From assembly GCA_004123355.1 (NCBI GenBank), contig SCHM01000004.1:3628316-3692315 (forward strand): a DNA stretch of 64,000 nt, in the 5' to 3' direction. The position numbers and the translations under genes were made by a program. The notes below the pieces were generated by a model. That model did no database searches, was not told where the DNA came from, and saw only the letters and a list, made by a program, of their open reading frames with translations. Positions within the stretch are counted from its first letter, which is position 1. Each line of letters starts with the position of its first letter. Below, in pieces: positions 23,261 to 35,272 of the stretch. Source of the stretch: Amphirosellinia nigrospora. Its lineage: Eukaryota > Ascomycota > Sordariomycetes > Xylariales > Xylariaceae.

Positions 23261-25567
23261 TTAATAGACAGGTCGTGGCTCTTGCCATCTTTGATATTTC
23301 GCAGGTGCAGGCGAGTCATCGTCTGAAGTATTCTCTCCCAATGAGAAACGCCCACTCCTGCGACGTCTACCGCCACTATCACCAAGTGTTGAACCAATCC
23401 ATTCCCATGCCTTACCCATTTCACCACTGCGACCCTCTCGCCGACCGGTCCGGACGTTACTGTTCTGTTCAACGATGGTTATAACGCGTTGCCAAATACG
23501 TTCTCGTTGGCGAAGTGAGTGCAGAGATCGCAAGACATCATCACGCAAGTTCGGCAGAAAGATCCAGGGATCGTTTATGCCGTCCTTGGAACCCCGCTCT
23601 TTCTGCTGAGCGAGGCGGTCCAAGACTTGATCAACAAGCGTAGGGATCTGTGCCTCCAAGGCTCGATCGGATAGCAAACGGGCACGCCCATACATGATCG
23701 TCACAACAAGCGCAATCAGAAAGCTAATTTGGAAGCGATGTCTTGCCAATCCGATTCGGATCGAGCGCCGGATTGCACAGCCGAGCGGAAGGCGAGCGAG
23801 AGAGGTGGACGATAAGAAGGTGTTTGGAACGGCGGTGGAATCGGACGTTCTATGGGCACGACGGGTTCTCTGGTTAGTCCAAAGTTTTGTCAGATAAAAG
23901 CTGTGGATATGAGGAATGCATGAAGCAGAAAGGAGAAAGGCATGCCGCGGAAACCACGCAAAGATTGGACTCACTTCTTAATTTCGACCTGGACTTCCTC
24001 GCGCCGCTTAACTTCGCCAATGGCAGAACCCCACAGATCTTCGAACTCCTGGCTCGACATCTTCCGGCTCTTCTTCTTACTGATAATCTGCTTCAACTCC
24101 ATCTCCTCTATCGCTGGTGTGTCGACCAGGGTGCCCTCCTTATTGATGGGTTCACGACATTCATATTTCGCAGTTCGCTCCCGAAGCTCCTCGATTGCCT
24201 TATTGGCGACGGCCTGAACTCGACGAACCTTCTCACCGTCCGGTTCGCATGTCGGGGGCAGAGGCACGACGCCACCCAGGGCAAATGGGTGAGGCTTGAG
24301 AATATAGTCTTGCTCGCAGCGGACGGTGAAATCGCCGTAGCAGTAGGCATGGGCTGGACACGGTTCGCACTCGGGCTCTAGTTTGTCGATGATGAATTGT
24401 GGGATATTAATCTCCGCTGGTAGAACGGACTGCGCCCATTCCGGAACCTCGACTTCAGAAGGTATGGAGCCCACTGTCTGTCCCGCGCCGCAATAGCCCA
24501 CAGCAATCTTTTCTTGACGATACCAACCGGCATAGACCCCTAGTATAGTAATCAGAAGCATCGAGATAGGAATTCTCACGTTCATCTTCCTTGGGTGAAG
24601 GCCCTGGTCGGGAGACGCGATAGCCCTGTAGCCTTTGATAGCTTCCTCGGCTGCAAGCTCCAGTTGTTCTTGTGGGGTAAATTCTTCTCCGGCTTCCACT
24701 GAAGGCGGCTCTGGTGTCTCATAATGGGGCTTAGGCGTCTTCCGACGAGCGGGCTTAGGCGTCAACATGTCCACGTCATTGTAGGAGACGGGCCCAGGTG
24801 TCACGCGACGGGTGACCCTGGGCGTTATCATATCTACATCATTATAGGGGGCGGGCTCATCAGAAGAGAAACCGTGGTCCTCTGTCCTCCTGCGAGCACC
24901 TTTGCTTGCACTCCGCGATGCATCACGGCCCGTCGTCCTCCTGCGATTGCTGGGGGTTTGTTCTGCAGCCGCTGGTGAGCTGCCGCTCTGAAAGGGGTTG
25001 TCTAAAGTAAAGACATCTGATGTACGTCTAAAAAGACCATCCGATTCCTCTGTCTTGAGTTTGGGTGTCGCAGTAGGACGCGTTCTCTTTAATACCTTGC
25101 TGACGTCATGGTCCGAGCCAGTTTCCGTGTCCGAGATCTGACGGCTCGCATATCGCGATGCTCGCTTCGACGGGCTGCTTGGGAGTGTCGGCGGCATGGG
25201 CGGGTCAAGGTCGGGCTCTTCCGACTTGACCCTGGCCGAGGCTTTCCGGGGGATCGCGATCTCCGGGTGCTGATAGGCCGCGGAGGCGGAGGTGCGAGGT
25301 CCTCGTGCTCGTCGAAGGGATTACTGCTGCTTACTGACTCGACGTCAAATATGCCCTTGCTGGTACGCTTTGCGCGGGCTCGTGCGTCAAGGATCTTCCT
25401 AGATTGCGGTACGATTTGCTCGTTGAAGAGGTCTACCAGCTGAGCCTTTTTGGCGCTCGACGAATACGGCACGTTGTGAGCGACAAGGATGGATCTTAAA
25501 CGCGGATAGTTAAGCCCTTGGGATCAAACCCAGGTTGGAGATAGTCGAGACTTTCCGAGTCGGCCAT
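23261..25567 (-). CDS. src1: inner nuclear membrane protein Src1/Heh1 (LEM/MAN1 type)
   Basis: Integral protein of the inner nuclear membrane that tethers chromatin and helps nuclear-pore quality control. The ATG at 25567 opens a helix-extension-helix fold (SESLDYLQPGFDPKGLTI through KKAQLVDLFNEQI). A long Ser/Arg/Pro linker follows, with the repeated YNDVDM-TP motif, then membrane helix 1 (ISMLLITILGVYAG, about 325-345). The lumenal Man1-Src1 C-terminal domain comes next (AGQTVGS, PCPAHAYCYG, EFEDLWGSAI), then a second helix (FQISFLIALVVTIMYG) and the conserved NLRDDVLRSLHSLRQRERIW and VEQNSNVRTGRREGRSGE blocks. An intron lies at 23974-23901 (GTGAGT/CACAG). Two shifts, at 25504-25505 and 25248-25252, each fit one missing C in a C run; with both restored the length is 744 residues. 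Confidence 0.92.
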
Positions 25568-26534
25568 TGCGGGACGGTCGCAAAGGACTGAAGACAAAAG
25601 AGGGGGGGAGAATGAGGACGATGACGACAGAACACGAAAGCAGAAGGCGGAGAGAACAAGGGACAAAGGACGTAATCCAGTGGGTTGTTGCCTCCTTTGT
25701 TCGTAGATGGTTAGAAAGGGGAGATAGAGTAGCGCAATCCGCGTCCTGCGCTATAACTTTCATGCACAGCAGCAAGCTCCAGGGCAGCAAAAGCGAGGGG
25801 CAGCGTAGCGTCACGTATGCAGTGGCTGCCTTCGCGGGGTGATTAGCGTCGCAAAAGTATAAAGAATCAAGGTTGGATTAACGATTAATGGCACGGCTCT
25901 CAGGAACCGTGTCTAGGACAGCGCGATCTTGCGTTCCGAGACAAATCTTGGATACCTTAGTAGTATGTATGCAGATGCAAATGAGAGAAAGGTTCGATAG
26001 GTAGGATAGTGGGGACCTTTTCTTGTCAATGTGTTTGTTGATCAATTGAACAAAAAGAACACAGTGGATGATTTAGCAGGCTCCAGCCCGGTTGCGTAGC
26101 AACCGAAGTGGGTTTTGCCTGTAGGTACCTCTGGTAGGTGCCTATAGCCTAACTGTATCCCTGGTCTAGTATCGTAGTGGACCTGCTGAAGTCAGGCCTA
26201 TCAAATTCCAACGGCCGATTCAGACCAGAATCTATTTAGACTTGATAAATATGTACAGGTGCTTTTGACAATATCTAGCAAACTCGGACATGATTCCAAG
26301 TACTCTCTTCATAATATATATGTATACCCCATCCCATCTATGAACAGATAAGTAACAGAGCAATGCATCAAACCTAACCCCCATTAGTCTCATCGGGTAT
26401 CAAAATATGCCAAAAAAACTCATCATTATTAAAATACTTCTTCAGTGCTGTATTGTCGCTCTTCAACGGTCCCCTCTCGATCCTTGTCCTATTCGCTCGG
26501 GCACGTCTCACACGTCGTCCCATGAAGATACGGC
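25568..26534. other. intergenic: src1 promoter and nuc-1 3' region
   Basis: Nearly 1 kb holding the src1 upstream region and the nuc-1 3' flank. It contains GTAGGTACCT followed by GGTAGGTGCCTA at about 26121-26145. No gene was seen. Confidence 0.5.
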
Positions 26535-28153
26535 CTACGTTGCTCCCCGTAGCTTTTTCTCGGCTTCGTCCGCCCGTTTATTAGCCTCAGCCAGCTCTTT
26601 CTGTAGGTGTTTGATATATTCGATCGCAGATTCTACCGTGCTCGCCTTGCTATTCGGTGCATTTGACTGCTTAGTATCTGCCTTATCCCCATTGGTGTTA
26701 TCTCCGTCGCCTTCGCTGCCTTCTTTAAGAGCACCCTTGGGTAGTAGCGTCGCGATTTCTTGTAGTGCTGAGTTAATCCGATTCCGACGACCTTGTTCTG
26801 CGATTTTATGCGAAGTTCGCTTCGAGGTCAAGTTTGTAGAAAGTTCACTAGGATATGTCACCCCAGGCACTGTGTTTCCTTCCAAAATCCTTTGATAATT
26901 AGATTTAGATGCCAGGAGTCTCGAGGTCGAGTCCTCATTGGCTAATCCAGGCGTACCTGGTAGTAGCGGCTTGATATTCGGTGAAATTCTCGGTAGCAAA
27001 GCTGGAGAAATAGAGCTGATGCTGGCCCGTTTCCTACCACCCTTTGGCCCCAGGAGTGGTGTTTTTTTCTGAGCAGAGGCAGAGGGCCGGGGATTGAGTT
27101 GAGGGCTTTGGCTAGCTGAAGCGGTTTGATCTGGTTTGGGAACTAGAGGCGATGGTAAAGGTTGGAGCGGAGTCATTTTTGGCGTTTCTGCCTCAGAAGA
27201 TAAACAGGGCGACTGCTGAGTTTTTGACAGTGTTATCCGCGGTTCAGAAGTTTTGATTGAGCTGATAGACTCCGGCAACTCAAAGTTCTCAATGTGCTCA
27301 GGACCATTAAGATCTGCATGGCTTTGGTCCGCCGTCTGATTCCTAGGCGAGATCCTAAAGAGAGAGGCCGGCGTTGCAGGTGACGGCTGCCCATTATGAG
27401 ACTTGAGCAGAGGCGCCGGCACAGGTTTCTCGCTAGTCTGGGGCGCTATATAAGGCGACTGCCGTGCTGAGCGTGGTAGCGGAATTGGTGGGGGAGGCAT
27501 CTCGAGTGCTTCGGGAGAGACAGAGGCGTTATCCGACTCTTCATTTGAAGATACAGAAACAGACTTAGGCTTAGGAGCCAACTCCGAGCCCTCAACCACC
27601 TCCACCAATTCGCTCAAGGCCTGCGCATTCATCACTGGTGTTGACGATGTTTTCCTCCTCTGTGGTTTCGTAATCGGGACTTGCCGTACCTTTTTTTCCT
27701 CCTCGATGTAGTGTTTTTGCGTGCCTCCTTAGGCAAGGTATCAGTCGTAGTTGCAGTTGAAGGGGACTCCACGTCCATCGCAGCCGGCGAATTGGTAGTC
27801 TGACTAGTGTGGGCTGAATGTCTTGGATCGTAGAATAATGGCGGATCCTGCTGTGCGTATAGCGCCGGCGATGTTATAGGGCTGAAGTACGCAGTGGGAA
27901 CCATGAACTGGTGGTCTGCCGGGAAATGAGCATCTAGCGGGGTCACTGCAGGAGAGACCAGGGGCGTAAAGGCCATCTTGAACAATGTTAGCTTACAGCG
28001 ATGAAGTCCGAGAAGAGCAAACGTACGTCTTGCTGTTCTTTTATTTGCCGGTATCCTCAAACATCCCTGACGAGCGTGTCTGGTCTTGGGAGGCAAAAAA
28101 CTGACTCGTGGCTTGCATCTCAAGACTCTGAGGGGTTGGAGGTACAATGTTTC

Positions 28154-28187
<34 letters not shown>

Positions 28188-28648
28188 TTGTTGTTGGGCA
28201 TATAATGCAGCCTGCTGCTCCTGCAGACGCCGTTGCTGCTCCTCTAGTTGGCGTTGCTGCTGTTGTAGCCTCTGATGCTGCAAGAATTGTATCTGAGCGT
28301 CGATTTCCGAAATGGCATCATTGGGTGTCTGTTGATGAGGTAGAATTTGCGAGAGGACCGCGGAATGGCCTGGCGCAGACGTCATAGCAGGAACATGGTC
28401 TTGGACGCCCATATTATTTTGCGCAACTATTGAGGACACATTCGCATCACTCATAGGCGTATCGACCGTATCGCGATGACCGTGTTGCATCAATGAGGGG
28501 CCATTTTGCGCATTGAAGGTTTGAAAGTCGAACTGCATCGAGTCGGTGTTCGACATGCCGATATCAAAGAACTGCTGAAAGTCGTCGTCGCCGGCGGGGA
28601 CATGTTGTGGTCTTGCCCACTCCAGGCGGCCTGGTTGATCATGGCCAT
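26535..28648 (-). CDS. nuc-1: bHLH phosphate-response regulator (NUC-1/PalcA/Pho4 type)
   Basis: Transcription factor of the NUC-1 family, which turns on phosphatases and phosphate permeases under phosphate starvation by binding CACGTG-type sites. The ATG at 28648 (MAMINQAAWSG) leads into the family's PAGDDDFQQFFDIG motif. A Gln-rich coiled region follows, with a pure Gln run, then an intron (28026-27977, branch GCTAAC). The second exon starts MAFTPLVSPAVTPLDAHF. The basic-HLH domain is C-terminal (KRTSHKIAEQGRRNRINSAL ... VESAIEYIKHLQKEL), with the H-E-R contact residues displayed as H..E..RR. Shifts at 28604-28610, 28044-28046 (T3) and 27691-27697 (T7 on plus, A7 on coding strand) each fit one missing base, giving 688 residues. 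Symbol by similarity of architecture; confidence in the family is high. Confidence 0.88.
28154..28197 (-). repeat. CAG/CAA trinucleotide repeat (poly-Gln)
   Basis: A run of CTG/TTG on the plus strand encodes 14 consecutive Gln in the regulator, within a longer Gln/Arg-rich coiled segment. Such tracts commonly vary in length between isolates. Confidence 0.9.
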
Positions 28649-29235
28649 CGCTGGCTAAGTGCGCTGAGCACGTTTCCGAACAGAAGGGCAATGCGGCTTG
28701 CCGAGGTGAGGAGACGTTCGGGGGCGGGAGAGCGTCTCTCAAGCAGGTCCAGGATCCCAACTTCTCTGCAGCTTTGCTTGCCGGGTGGGCTTGATGGTAC
28801 GGGTCGCTGCAGTTGCGCAGGTGTGGTTGTTATCGCATTTCTTCAATCCGGGCTGGGTAGCTAGAGTGGAGCTGTTGAAGCAATGCGAACAGATCTCTGC
28901 GCCGGATTCAATTTGTTGGCCAAAGCTGCGGGTGCCAGGTGTTGATACAGTATCGTAGGCGGAAAGAAAAGGAAGAGAAGAAGAAGCTGCCGAACAGATT
29001 ATTTTCGTGCTATCGGATCGTGCTATCGTTGTCGAGGATAAGAATAGGCTAGAGGGAGACGATGCTTGACCAAAGCGACCAAAGCGACTGGGCTAACGGC
29101 CAATATCGGCGAGTTGAGAAGGAGAGCCGATTAGGTACCCTTACTGGCCAACCTTTAGGTTAGGTCCTTGCTCAGGTCCTTGCTACTGCTGGAGTGCTGG
29201 AGAGAAGAGCGGGTGGGGGTGGGGGTTCGAGAGTG

Positions 29236-29284
29236 GGATGGCCATTGGGTGGCCATGGGTTCGCCATGGGTTCACCATTGGTTA
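29236..29284. repeat. short degenerate tandem repeat (GGCCATGGGTT type)
   Basis: Four adjacent copies of a roughly 12-base unit of the form GCCATTGGGT / GCCATGGGTTC / GCCATGGGTTC / ACCATTGGTT. They lie about 600 bases upstream of the nuc-1 start codon. Confidence 0.7.
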
Positions 29285-29578
29285 GGTGGTGGTTTTTGCT
29301 GATGATTACGCACTCCATTGGTCGCGGGTATGCACAGTCCAGCTGCGACTACCTACAGTACATATAAGCTCGAGCCGTTTGAGCAGGCCGTTTGAGATGG
29401 TGACCCCACCAGCCTCGTGATCTAGACTCGGCACGGACACCTGATACGTCCATCCCACCTCGGCGTTCTGCTCAGTGTTCCTGAATGCTGCATTTTCAGC
29501 ACCGACGGGCCTTTATAAGTAATATTTTCAACCGGTGTGACACGACACGGCAAAGCCCCTGCTGCTTCTTCGCGGGGG

Positions 29579-29604
29579 CAATTGTGGCAATTGTGGCAAT
29601 TGTG
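29579..29604. repeat. CAATTGTGG tandem repeat
   Basis: CAATTGTGG is repeated twice and followed by CAATTGTG. It is perfect over this stretch and non-coding. Confidence 0.8.
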
Positions 29605-32574
29605 TGTGCTGCATTAGACAGTACTACGTATTCTTAAGCCTCCCCTCGTCTATTTAGACCTTGACTAAGGACTAGAGAAATACCGATAATCTTACGCCGA
29701 CTAAGTTATAGCGCGCCGTGTCTTGCTATTGCACCGAAGATGCTGAGTCGGTTATACCCTCTGGAACAGAACCGAGTAACCCGCGAGTTTCCATACCGCA
29801 TAAGTATACCCAGCAATTTTGCCAGGCTAACCTCCAGCCGGGCTCCAACGACGCCGCAATAAATGCTTATAGTACCAACCCGAAGTTTTACGGGTAGGTC
29901 AGGCCCATCAGGTATCTCCGTGTACTTCCATGTACTGAACTACCTAGTTAGGATATTGCTTAGTCTGAACAACTTTGTAGTCGTCATCAGGTAACCAGTG
30001 TTATTGCCGTAAACCGCTGGCCGAGTCAGTATAAGCTAAATTATATATCCATCACCTAGCCCACCTATAATAAGAATTTGTTAGCCTCGACACATGCCGA
30101 AGCTGCACATGCGGCAGCTATAAATAACTACTTGTACGTGATCAAACCCCCTGACGGATGTTGGGATTTAGAAACACAGGTTCAAACAGACGAGGTAATC
30201 ATTTAACGATGAAATGAGCCCGCTTTACAGAAAACGGGCAAAGTAGCAGTCCAATGGATCTCCTTCAGCCCGCCCGGCCTGCGGGATGGAATCGCAGTCC
30301 GGCAAACTAGCTCACCCTAAGCGTATTTAGTGACCTCGCCTTACTCCTTACTGGAGAGAAACCAAGTAGTATATTCAATCAAATATGCAATGCGAAAAGC
30401 TTTCATGAAAGCTGTGGGTTATGGTTAGGCAACGTTTTGAATGGAAGGTGGTTGTCCCCACGCCGGGTATCACTAAACAATCGAAGTTGACAAAAACATA
30501 TTCATATGTTGTTAGCAAGCAAGTTCAAGGTGCTGCATATTTTGCTCAAATGATATACTTTCCTAAATGGCTAGTTAATCTGTACCAAATCGCACTGACT
30601 ACACGACATATTCGGTTGGGCCTTCATCGGTGATTGGAGGCTTAAGTTTTTCCCCTTTTCTTATATTTACCGGAAAACGGAAAACGGCAACCCGCGAGCG
30701 CTTTACACTACTAGGATATTAATCTCCAACTATAACACCAACTTAATGTTACAACGCGTTCATTGCGAGTACACGGTCCAGCAAAGAGGGATTTGGCCTA
30801 GATATAAACAATTATCGGCAACAGGAATTACTCAGAAGAGCAAACAAAAAGGCCATGACCGTTAAGCAGGTATAAGTACGCGTAAGTGAGGCCTAATAGA
30901 GTAGTCAAAATCTTCACTGAGAAGTCAAATATGTGTATCTCAAATTGTCAACCTATAGGTAGGTACCTAAAACACCTGCAAGATAGCTGTTCAGACCGGA
31001 GGTACTAGCCAAACATTGAAGCTCAATCGATCTCCTTAGAACACCAATCAAAGCGCTGAAGAGCACTATCATGCCTCACGGCAATTAATTGATTCGTTCC
31101 ATAAGGCGCGCTCAATGCCAAGTCTTAAGACTACCACAGGCGGGTTTTGCAATCGCAAATGTTTCCATCGCAGAAAAGTCTTTTATCACATGCCATGATT
31201 TATGCTCACCTCACTGGATCGATGTTCTAGACTGTCCCGCCTTATTAATCCCGTCGTGAGCGACGGTTTAGTGCCAACCTAACCTAGCTAGCACAGCAAA
31301 AAAAAAAAAAAAACCCCTGCGTACATCCTCGGATAACTCTATTATAGGGCCGGTGATAGAAATAATGGGAATACACATACTCTGATTGCCAGCGAACAGA
31401 ATCAGCGATAATGAAAAGGCGGAAACTGGGGAATTGTACTACGTACGTTTTTATGGATGTTCCACTATTTCCAAAAGAGTAAATGAAAGTGGAAGTGTGC
31501 GTTCACGTAACTGAGTTAACAACAAACCAAATTGGACAAAGGGGGCAACTGTTTTCCGAATATGCTGTCTATATAGATCGTGGGATCTAGTTGATTCTAA
31601 TACTTTGGAAGTAATAATTAGAAGAGGCGACAGTTGTTGCATGCTCCATCCACCCTGATTTCTTCCATAAAATACACATCAATGTCGGCAACTCTCCTAA
31701 TGCTTATTGTATACCTAGGCAGGTACGTAGTAATTAAAAAGGTAGACTTGAGAACATACGAGTTAGGTAGGTTTATTAGGTTTAAGATCCCTTAAACACA
31801 CGAAACCCCTAATACATTACACTTCCGGGGGTTGACAACATTTTCGAAACCATATTCCCATATGCTTCACCCCTTATAGCCCTATACAGCTGACTTGACG
31901 TCTGTCATTAGCTTAGTAATAACCATAACTTGACATGCTTGAAACATATCATCGTAGCTTCAAAGCACTGAGCCGAGCATGTGTTTTAATTATACGAGTG
32001 TTCTAATAAGTCATATATTATACCCGCGACCCTTTTGCCTTGAGGTGCTTACATGATTGTATGTAGGTTAAGTACCTAGGTAGGTTAAAGCAGGTTTAAG
32101 TAGGTAGGTTAGGTAAGTACCCACATGGCTTTAGCATGTATTTCTACAGGGCTTACAGGGTACTTTTCAGCTACACTAGTGCCCTCGCGATCGCAACGCT
32201 GCTCACAAAGACAACCTTGGAATTATTTACATAGTCGGTAAATTGCCTTACCCGCCCCATGCAAGCTGAATGCTGAAGCTGGCGGGGACGAGCAGTGGAC
32301 ACCATTGGCGGCACTTAAACCCAGCTGCGGAGATTACGACCATAATGGCTATCTGCATCCTACAGCAGCTAAAAGCTGCTTAAAAAAACATCTGACTTCA
32401 CTTACCTAGGCAGACGATAAGGACAGTTTTCTCAACTTGTTCATCCCAAACGAGGCGCGTTACGATAAACGACAGCGATATTGATTCAATCGACAGACGG
32501 ACACCTCAGCTCGTTCCACTTAGACAAGTCAAGCCGCCCGTCGCGTTGCGCATTCTTCTCGATACAACGTCACC

Positions 32575-33470
32575 ATGCCTGATAAATGGGTAGATTGGTC
32601 CAAGAATGTGCGGTCCAAGGACTACCGCGGCGCGTCGTCCTTTGCGACTTTCATGATCATCGGGCGTGAGTAGCCTTTTTGCGCCTTTGCGCCTTCGTCG
32701 CGTCCAGTCTTTTGGCAATGGGGGGCCTCTATCCGCCGCCACCTCGCCTCCCCCACATTGCGATCCCTTATTCCCTCCCCTCTCCAGACTCCCTCGTTCC
32801 AGGTATACCAGAGCGCCGACTAACCAACCCCTTCAATGTAGCCGTCTGCTTCTTCCTGGGCATTCTCTTCGCCGAGTTTCCCTATGACTTCCCTCTCCTC
32901 TGGACCTCGGACCCCATCGAGCCGTCGTATCTCGACCAGCTGGAGACGCACCTGAAGTTTGTGCACCAGTCGCCGCCGCTGATCTCGCGGATGCTGAGCA
33001 TCATGATCGGCACGGGGTTCCTGGGCTTCTTCATCAAGCTGTTCCGGGCGTCGGAGAGCAACATGCTCTTCGACGGCGCGTCGCTGGTGCTCTACCTCAT
33101 CGGCGTCGGCGTCTACATCGCCAACATCGTCAAGGGCCTGCGCTTCGTGAGCGCCGGCATCTGGCACGCCGACGACTTCCCCGGCAACCTGCCCCCCTCG
33201 GCCCAGAACCCCCAGGCCACCGACGGCCGCGTCGTGCTCGGCCGCGAGGACAGCCTCAAGGTCATGGCCGCTAGCAACACCATCCTCGCCCTCGTCCTCC
33301 TCGGCGTGCTGGTGCTGCAGGCCGGTCAGTGGTATGCCGAGCGCAAGGAGAACGAGGACTTTGAACGCGCCGAGCGCGAGGCTGCTGCTCAACAGGAGAA
33401 GAATGCCGGCAACGGCGCAAGCAGTCCCACGACTGCCGCGGAGAAGAGGGCTAACAAGAAGAAGCAGTAA
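32575..33470 (+). CDS. shr3: Shr3-type ER packaging chaperone for amino-acid permeases
   Basis: Polytopic ER membrane chaperone that keeps amino-acid permeases folded and lets them enter COPII vesicles (Shr3 in budding yeast, Csh3/Psh3 elsewhere). The ATG at 32575 (caccATGC) opens MPDKWVDWSKNVRS, typical of filamentous fungi. An intron, 32666-32841 (GTGAGT donor, branch GACTAACC, TGTAG acceptor), joins exons of 91 and 629 bases into exactly 240 codons. The conserved CFFLGILFAEFPYDFPLLWT lies at the first helix. Further hydrophobic segments are at LISRMLSIMIGTGFLGFFIK, LVLYLIGVGVYIANIV and MAASNTILALVLLGVLVLQA. The C terminus is a charged Ala/Glu/Lys tail ending KKKQ, plausibly an ER or COP-interacting signal. 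The coding sequence is GC-rich and unbroken. Confidence 0.92.
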
Positions 33471-34157
33471 TCATGGGTTCGTTTAGCCAGGATCTCTTTT
33501 CTTTTTCCCTCATGCTTTGGGCACTATTTTGGGTGGAAGGGTCGGGGGTTCGGACACATTCTTGGGCATCTCGATCGTCTCTAATTCCGATTAAGTAAGT
33601 CGGACGACAGAAAAGCACAGTTATGAGATAATATGTCTTTATAATGAGAAAGGAGTATATATTGATTGATGACCATGCGCCACTTTTGGGTTGTTTCTCG
33701 CCAATTGATGAACATGAATTCATTCATATCTTGTGTCAAACCTATATACAAAGAAGCAAACCCCGGAATTACAACACCGGATATCAAAACTCCATTAACC
33801 CCGCTGAATTCAATGGTATCAGAACTGGCGAACCTCACCCCTAGCCTAAAGGTATAATAATAACTCCCGAAAAAACACTGTTTATGGTATCTCATTCTAT
33901 AAGCAATTCGCCCCGCGACCCCATCCCCATCCCCAATTGACCAGAGCATGCTTCCGTTCTGACTCAACTTATATACCGGGACCAGCCCTGAGGGCCAAAC
34001 AATCTCTAATAACTATCTCTTGGGCATGGGTGAGTCGAAAGTCCGCTGATCTGCGTGGTGTTGAAACTCAGTCCACGTGGTATCCGACGGTAATCCGACG
34101 GTGAGCCGACGGTAGACGGGTCCGCGAAGATATTGATGCTCTCGCTTCCACCGCTAT
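33471..34157. other. intergenic, convergent 3' ends
   Basis: About 690 bases between convergent genes. It contains a palindrome CCACGTGG at 34073-34080 and the tandem repeat listed next. No gene was seen. Confidence 0.5.
34083..34118. repeat. CCGACGGT triplicate
   Basis: CCGACGGT occurs three times at 10-12 base spacing (CCGACGGTAAT, CCGACGGTGAG, CCGACGGTAGA), just past the stop of the Cys-rich membrane protein gene. Confidence 0.75.
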
Positions 34158-35272
34158 TTAAGCGCCCGCCGCGCGGCGTGCGGGGCGTGCGAGGCGCGAA
34201 GGGTCGGACAAGCCGGAGTAACGGTCGGTGAGGTTCCGGAGGCGCCCGATCTCGGCAGACGCGTGGTGGCTGCGTGGCCTGTCGGCCGTGAAGGCGCTGC
34301 CGGGGCGGCCGAAGCCGAACACGGACGCCGAGTACGGCGAGTTGGGCGGGAAGAAGCGTCTCGGGATCGTCGTCTGCGTCGTCGTCGTGGGCGACGACGC
34401 CGCCGTCGAGCTCTGCGCCTTGGCCAGGAAGTCGAGCCGCTGGTTGTGGTAGTCGGCGTGCGGGATCGGCGCGCTGATGCTCCCGATGTTCCCGAACGAC
34501 ACCGTCGAGTCCCGCTCCTTCTCGTCCTGTGCCGCGGCCCGCCTGCTCCGCCGCCGCAGAAACCAGACCCCCGCCGCGATGAGCGCGAGGGCGAGAAGCC
34601 CGCCGATGACCCCGCCGACGATGGCGGCCGTATTGAGGGTTTTTGCGGCGGCGGATGATGGCGTTTCGGTCGGTGTGGATGTTGGCTCCGAACCGCCTAT
34701 GGCCGTCGCTGTGCTGCTGGTGCCAGCTCCCCCGGCTGAAGCGGTGGATGACGGGTGGACGCCCGATGTGGTGCTGGGGTGTGAAGTGGCACTAGGTATA
34801 CTAGATGTGTGCGATGCAGTAGGCGCGCTTGATGTCTGGCCCGGCTTTTTGCTTTGGTCCTGGTCCTTCACGCAGGTTGCTTTATCCGCACCACAGGAAT
34901 ATCCAAAGGGGCAACAGCCTTTTCCGCACGTCCCAAGTTTACCGTCCAGTTCCGTCGTCTTGACTTGTGCTGTCGGGTTTGTGGCTGGATTCTGGAGTGA
35001 TATCGTGCAGCTGATGGGCTGTATTGTTGTACAGTCACTACCTTCTGGGCAACATATTATCGTCGTCCCCCGGCCAGCAAGTCGCATGTCGATCCCGTCG
35101 AACAGCAGAAATTCCCCGGGAGCCCGGCTTGTGGACATTTCGTGTAGTTGACGGCGCATGTGTCGTCCCTCTCAAACAGCCTGTTTCGTCTAATGGAAGT
35201 TGCGGATGTGGATGCAATCGCAAGCACTGCCGCGAGTTGCAGAGTCCACAATGGGCCTCGAGCGTATCGCAT
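34158..35272 (-). CDS. Cys-rich secreted ectodomain with single membrane helix
   Basis: A surface protein of unknown function. The ATG at 35272 starts a signal peptide (hydrophobic core LQLAAVLAIASTSA). An ectodomain follows with regularly spaced Cys pairs (NFCCSTGSTCDLLAGG, ICCPEGSDC, CGKGCCPFGYSCG), resembling the small Cys-rich repeats in fungal wall-associated proteins. Next come a Ser/Thr-rich stalk, one membrane helix (AAIVGGVIGGLLALALIAAG) with stop-transfer RRRSRR, and a roughly 130-residue cytoplasmic tail. One shift at 35067-35071 (C5 on plus, G5 on coding strand) separates LLAGG from TTIICC and fits one missing G; corrected length is 371 residues. The domain order resembles the kelch-like protein at 19.3 kb, but sequence similarity is confined to low-complexity parts. 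Function not known. Confidence 0.78.

Larger units (their letters stand above)
28649..32574. other. gene-poor interval
   Basis: About 3.9 kb with no recognisable gene. The left 300 bases should be the nuc-1 promoter and leader. Beyond 29.5 kb the sequence is AT-richer with many short frames. Visible items are the short tandem repeats listed separately, an A16 tract at 31298-31313, and dense TAGGTA-type motifs at 30953-30970, 31712-31785 and 32062-32121. The motif cluster near 32.1 kb lies about 450 bases upstream of the Shr3 start. No terminal repeats or coding fossil could be identified. Confidence 0.45.

Noticed and set aside
31298-31313. A16 tract as the tail of a retroposed SINE or LINE
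   Set aside because: No internal promoter boxes, coding sequence or flanking target-site duplication could be seen.
32820-33392. 190-codon frame antisense to shr3
   Set aside because: It is a shadow of GC-rich coding sequence with skewed third positions; the translation is low-complexity Asp/Glu/Val/Ala.
34477-35151. 224-codon frame antisense to the Cys-rich membrane protein
   Set aside because: It mirrors the Ser/Thr-rich stalk and membrane helix on the other strand. The sense frame has a signal peptide and ordered domains.
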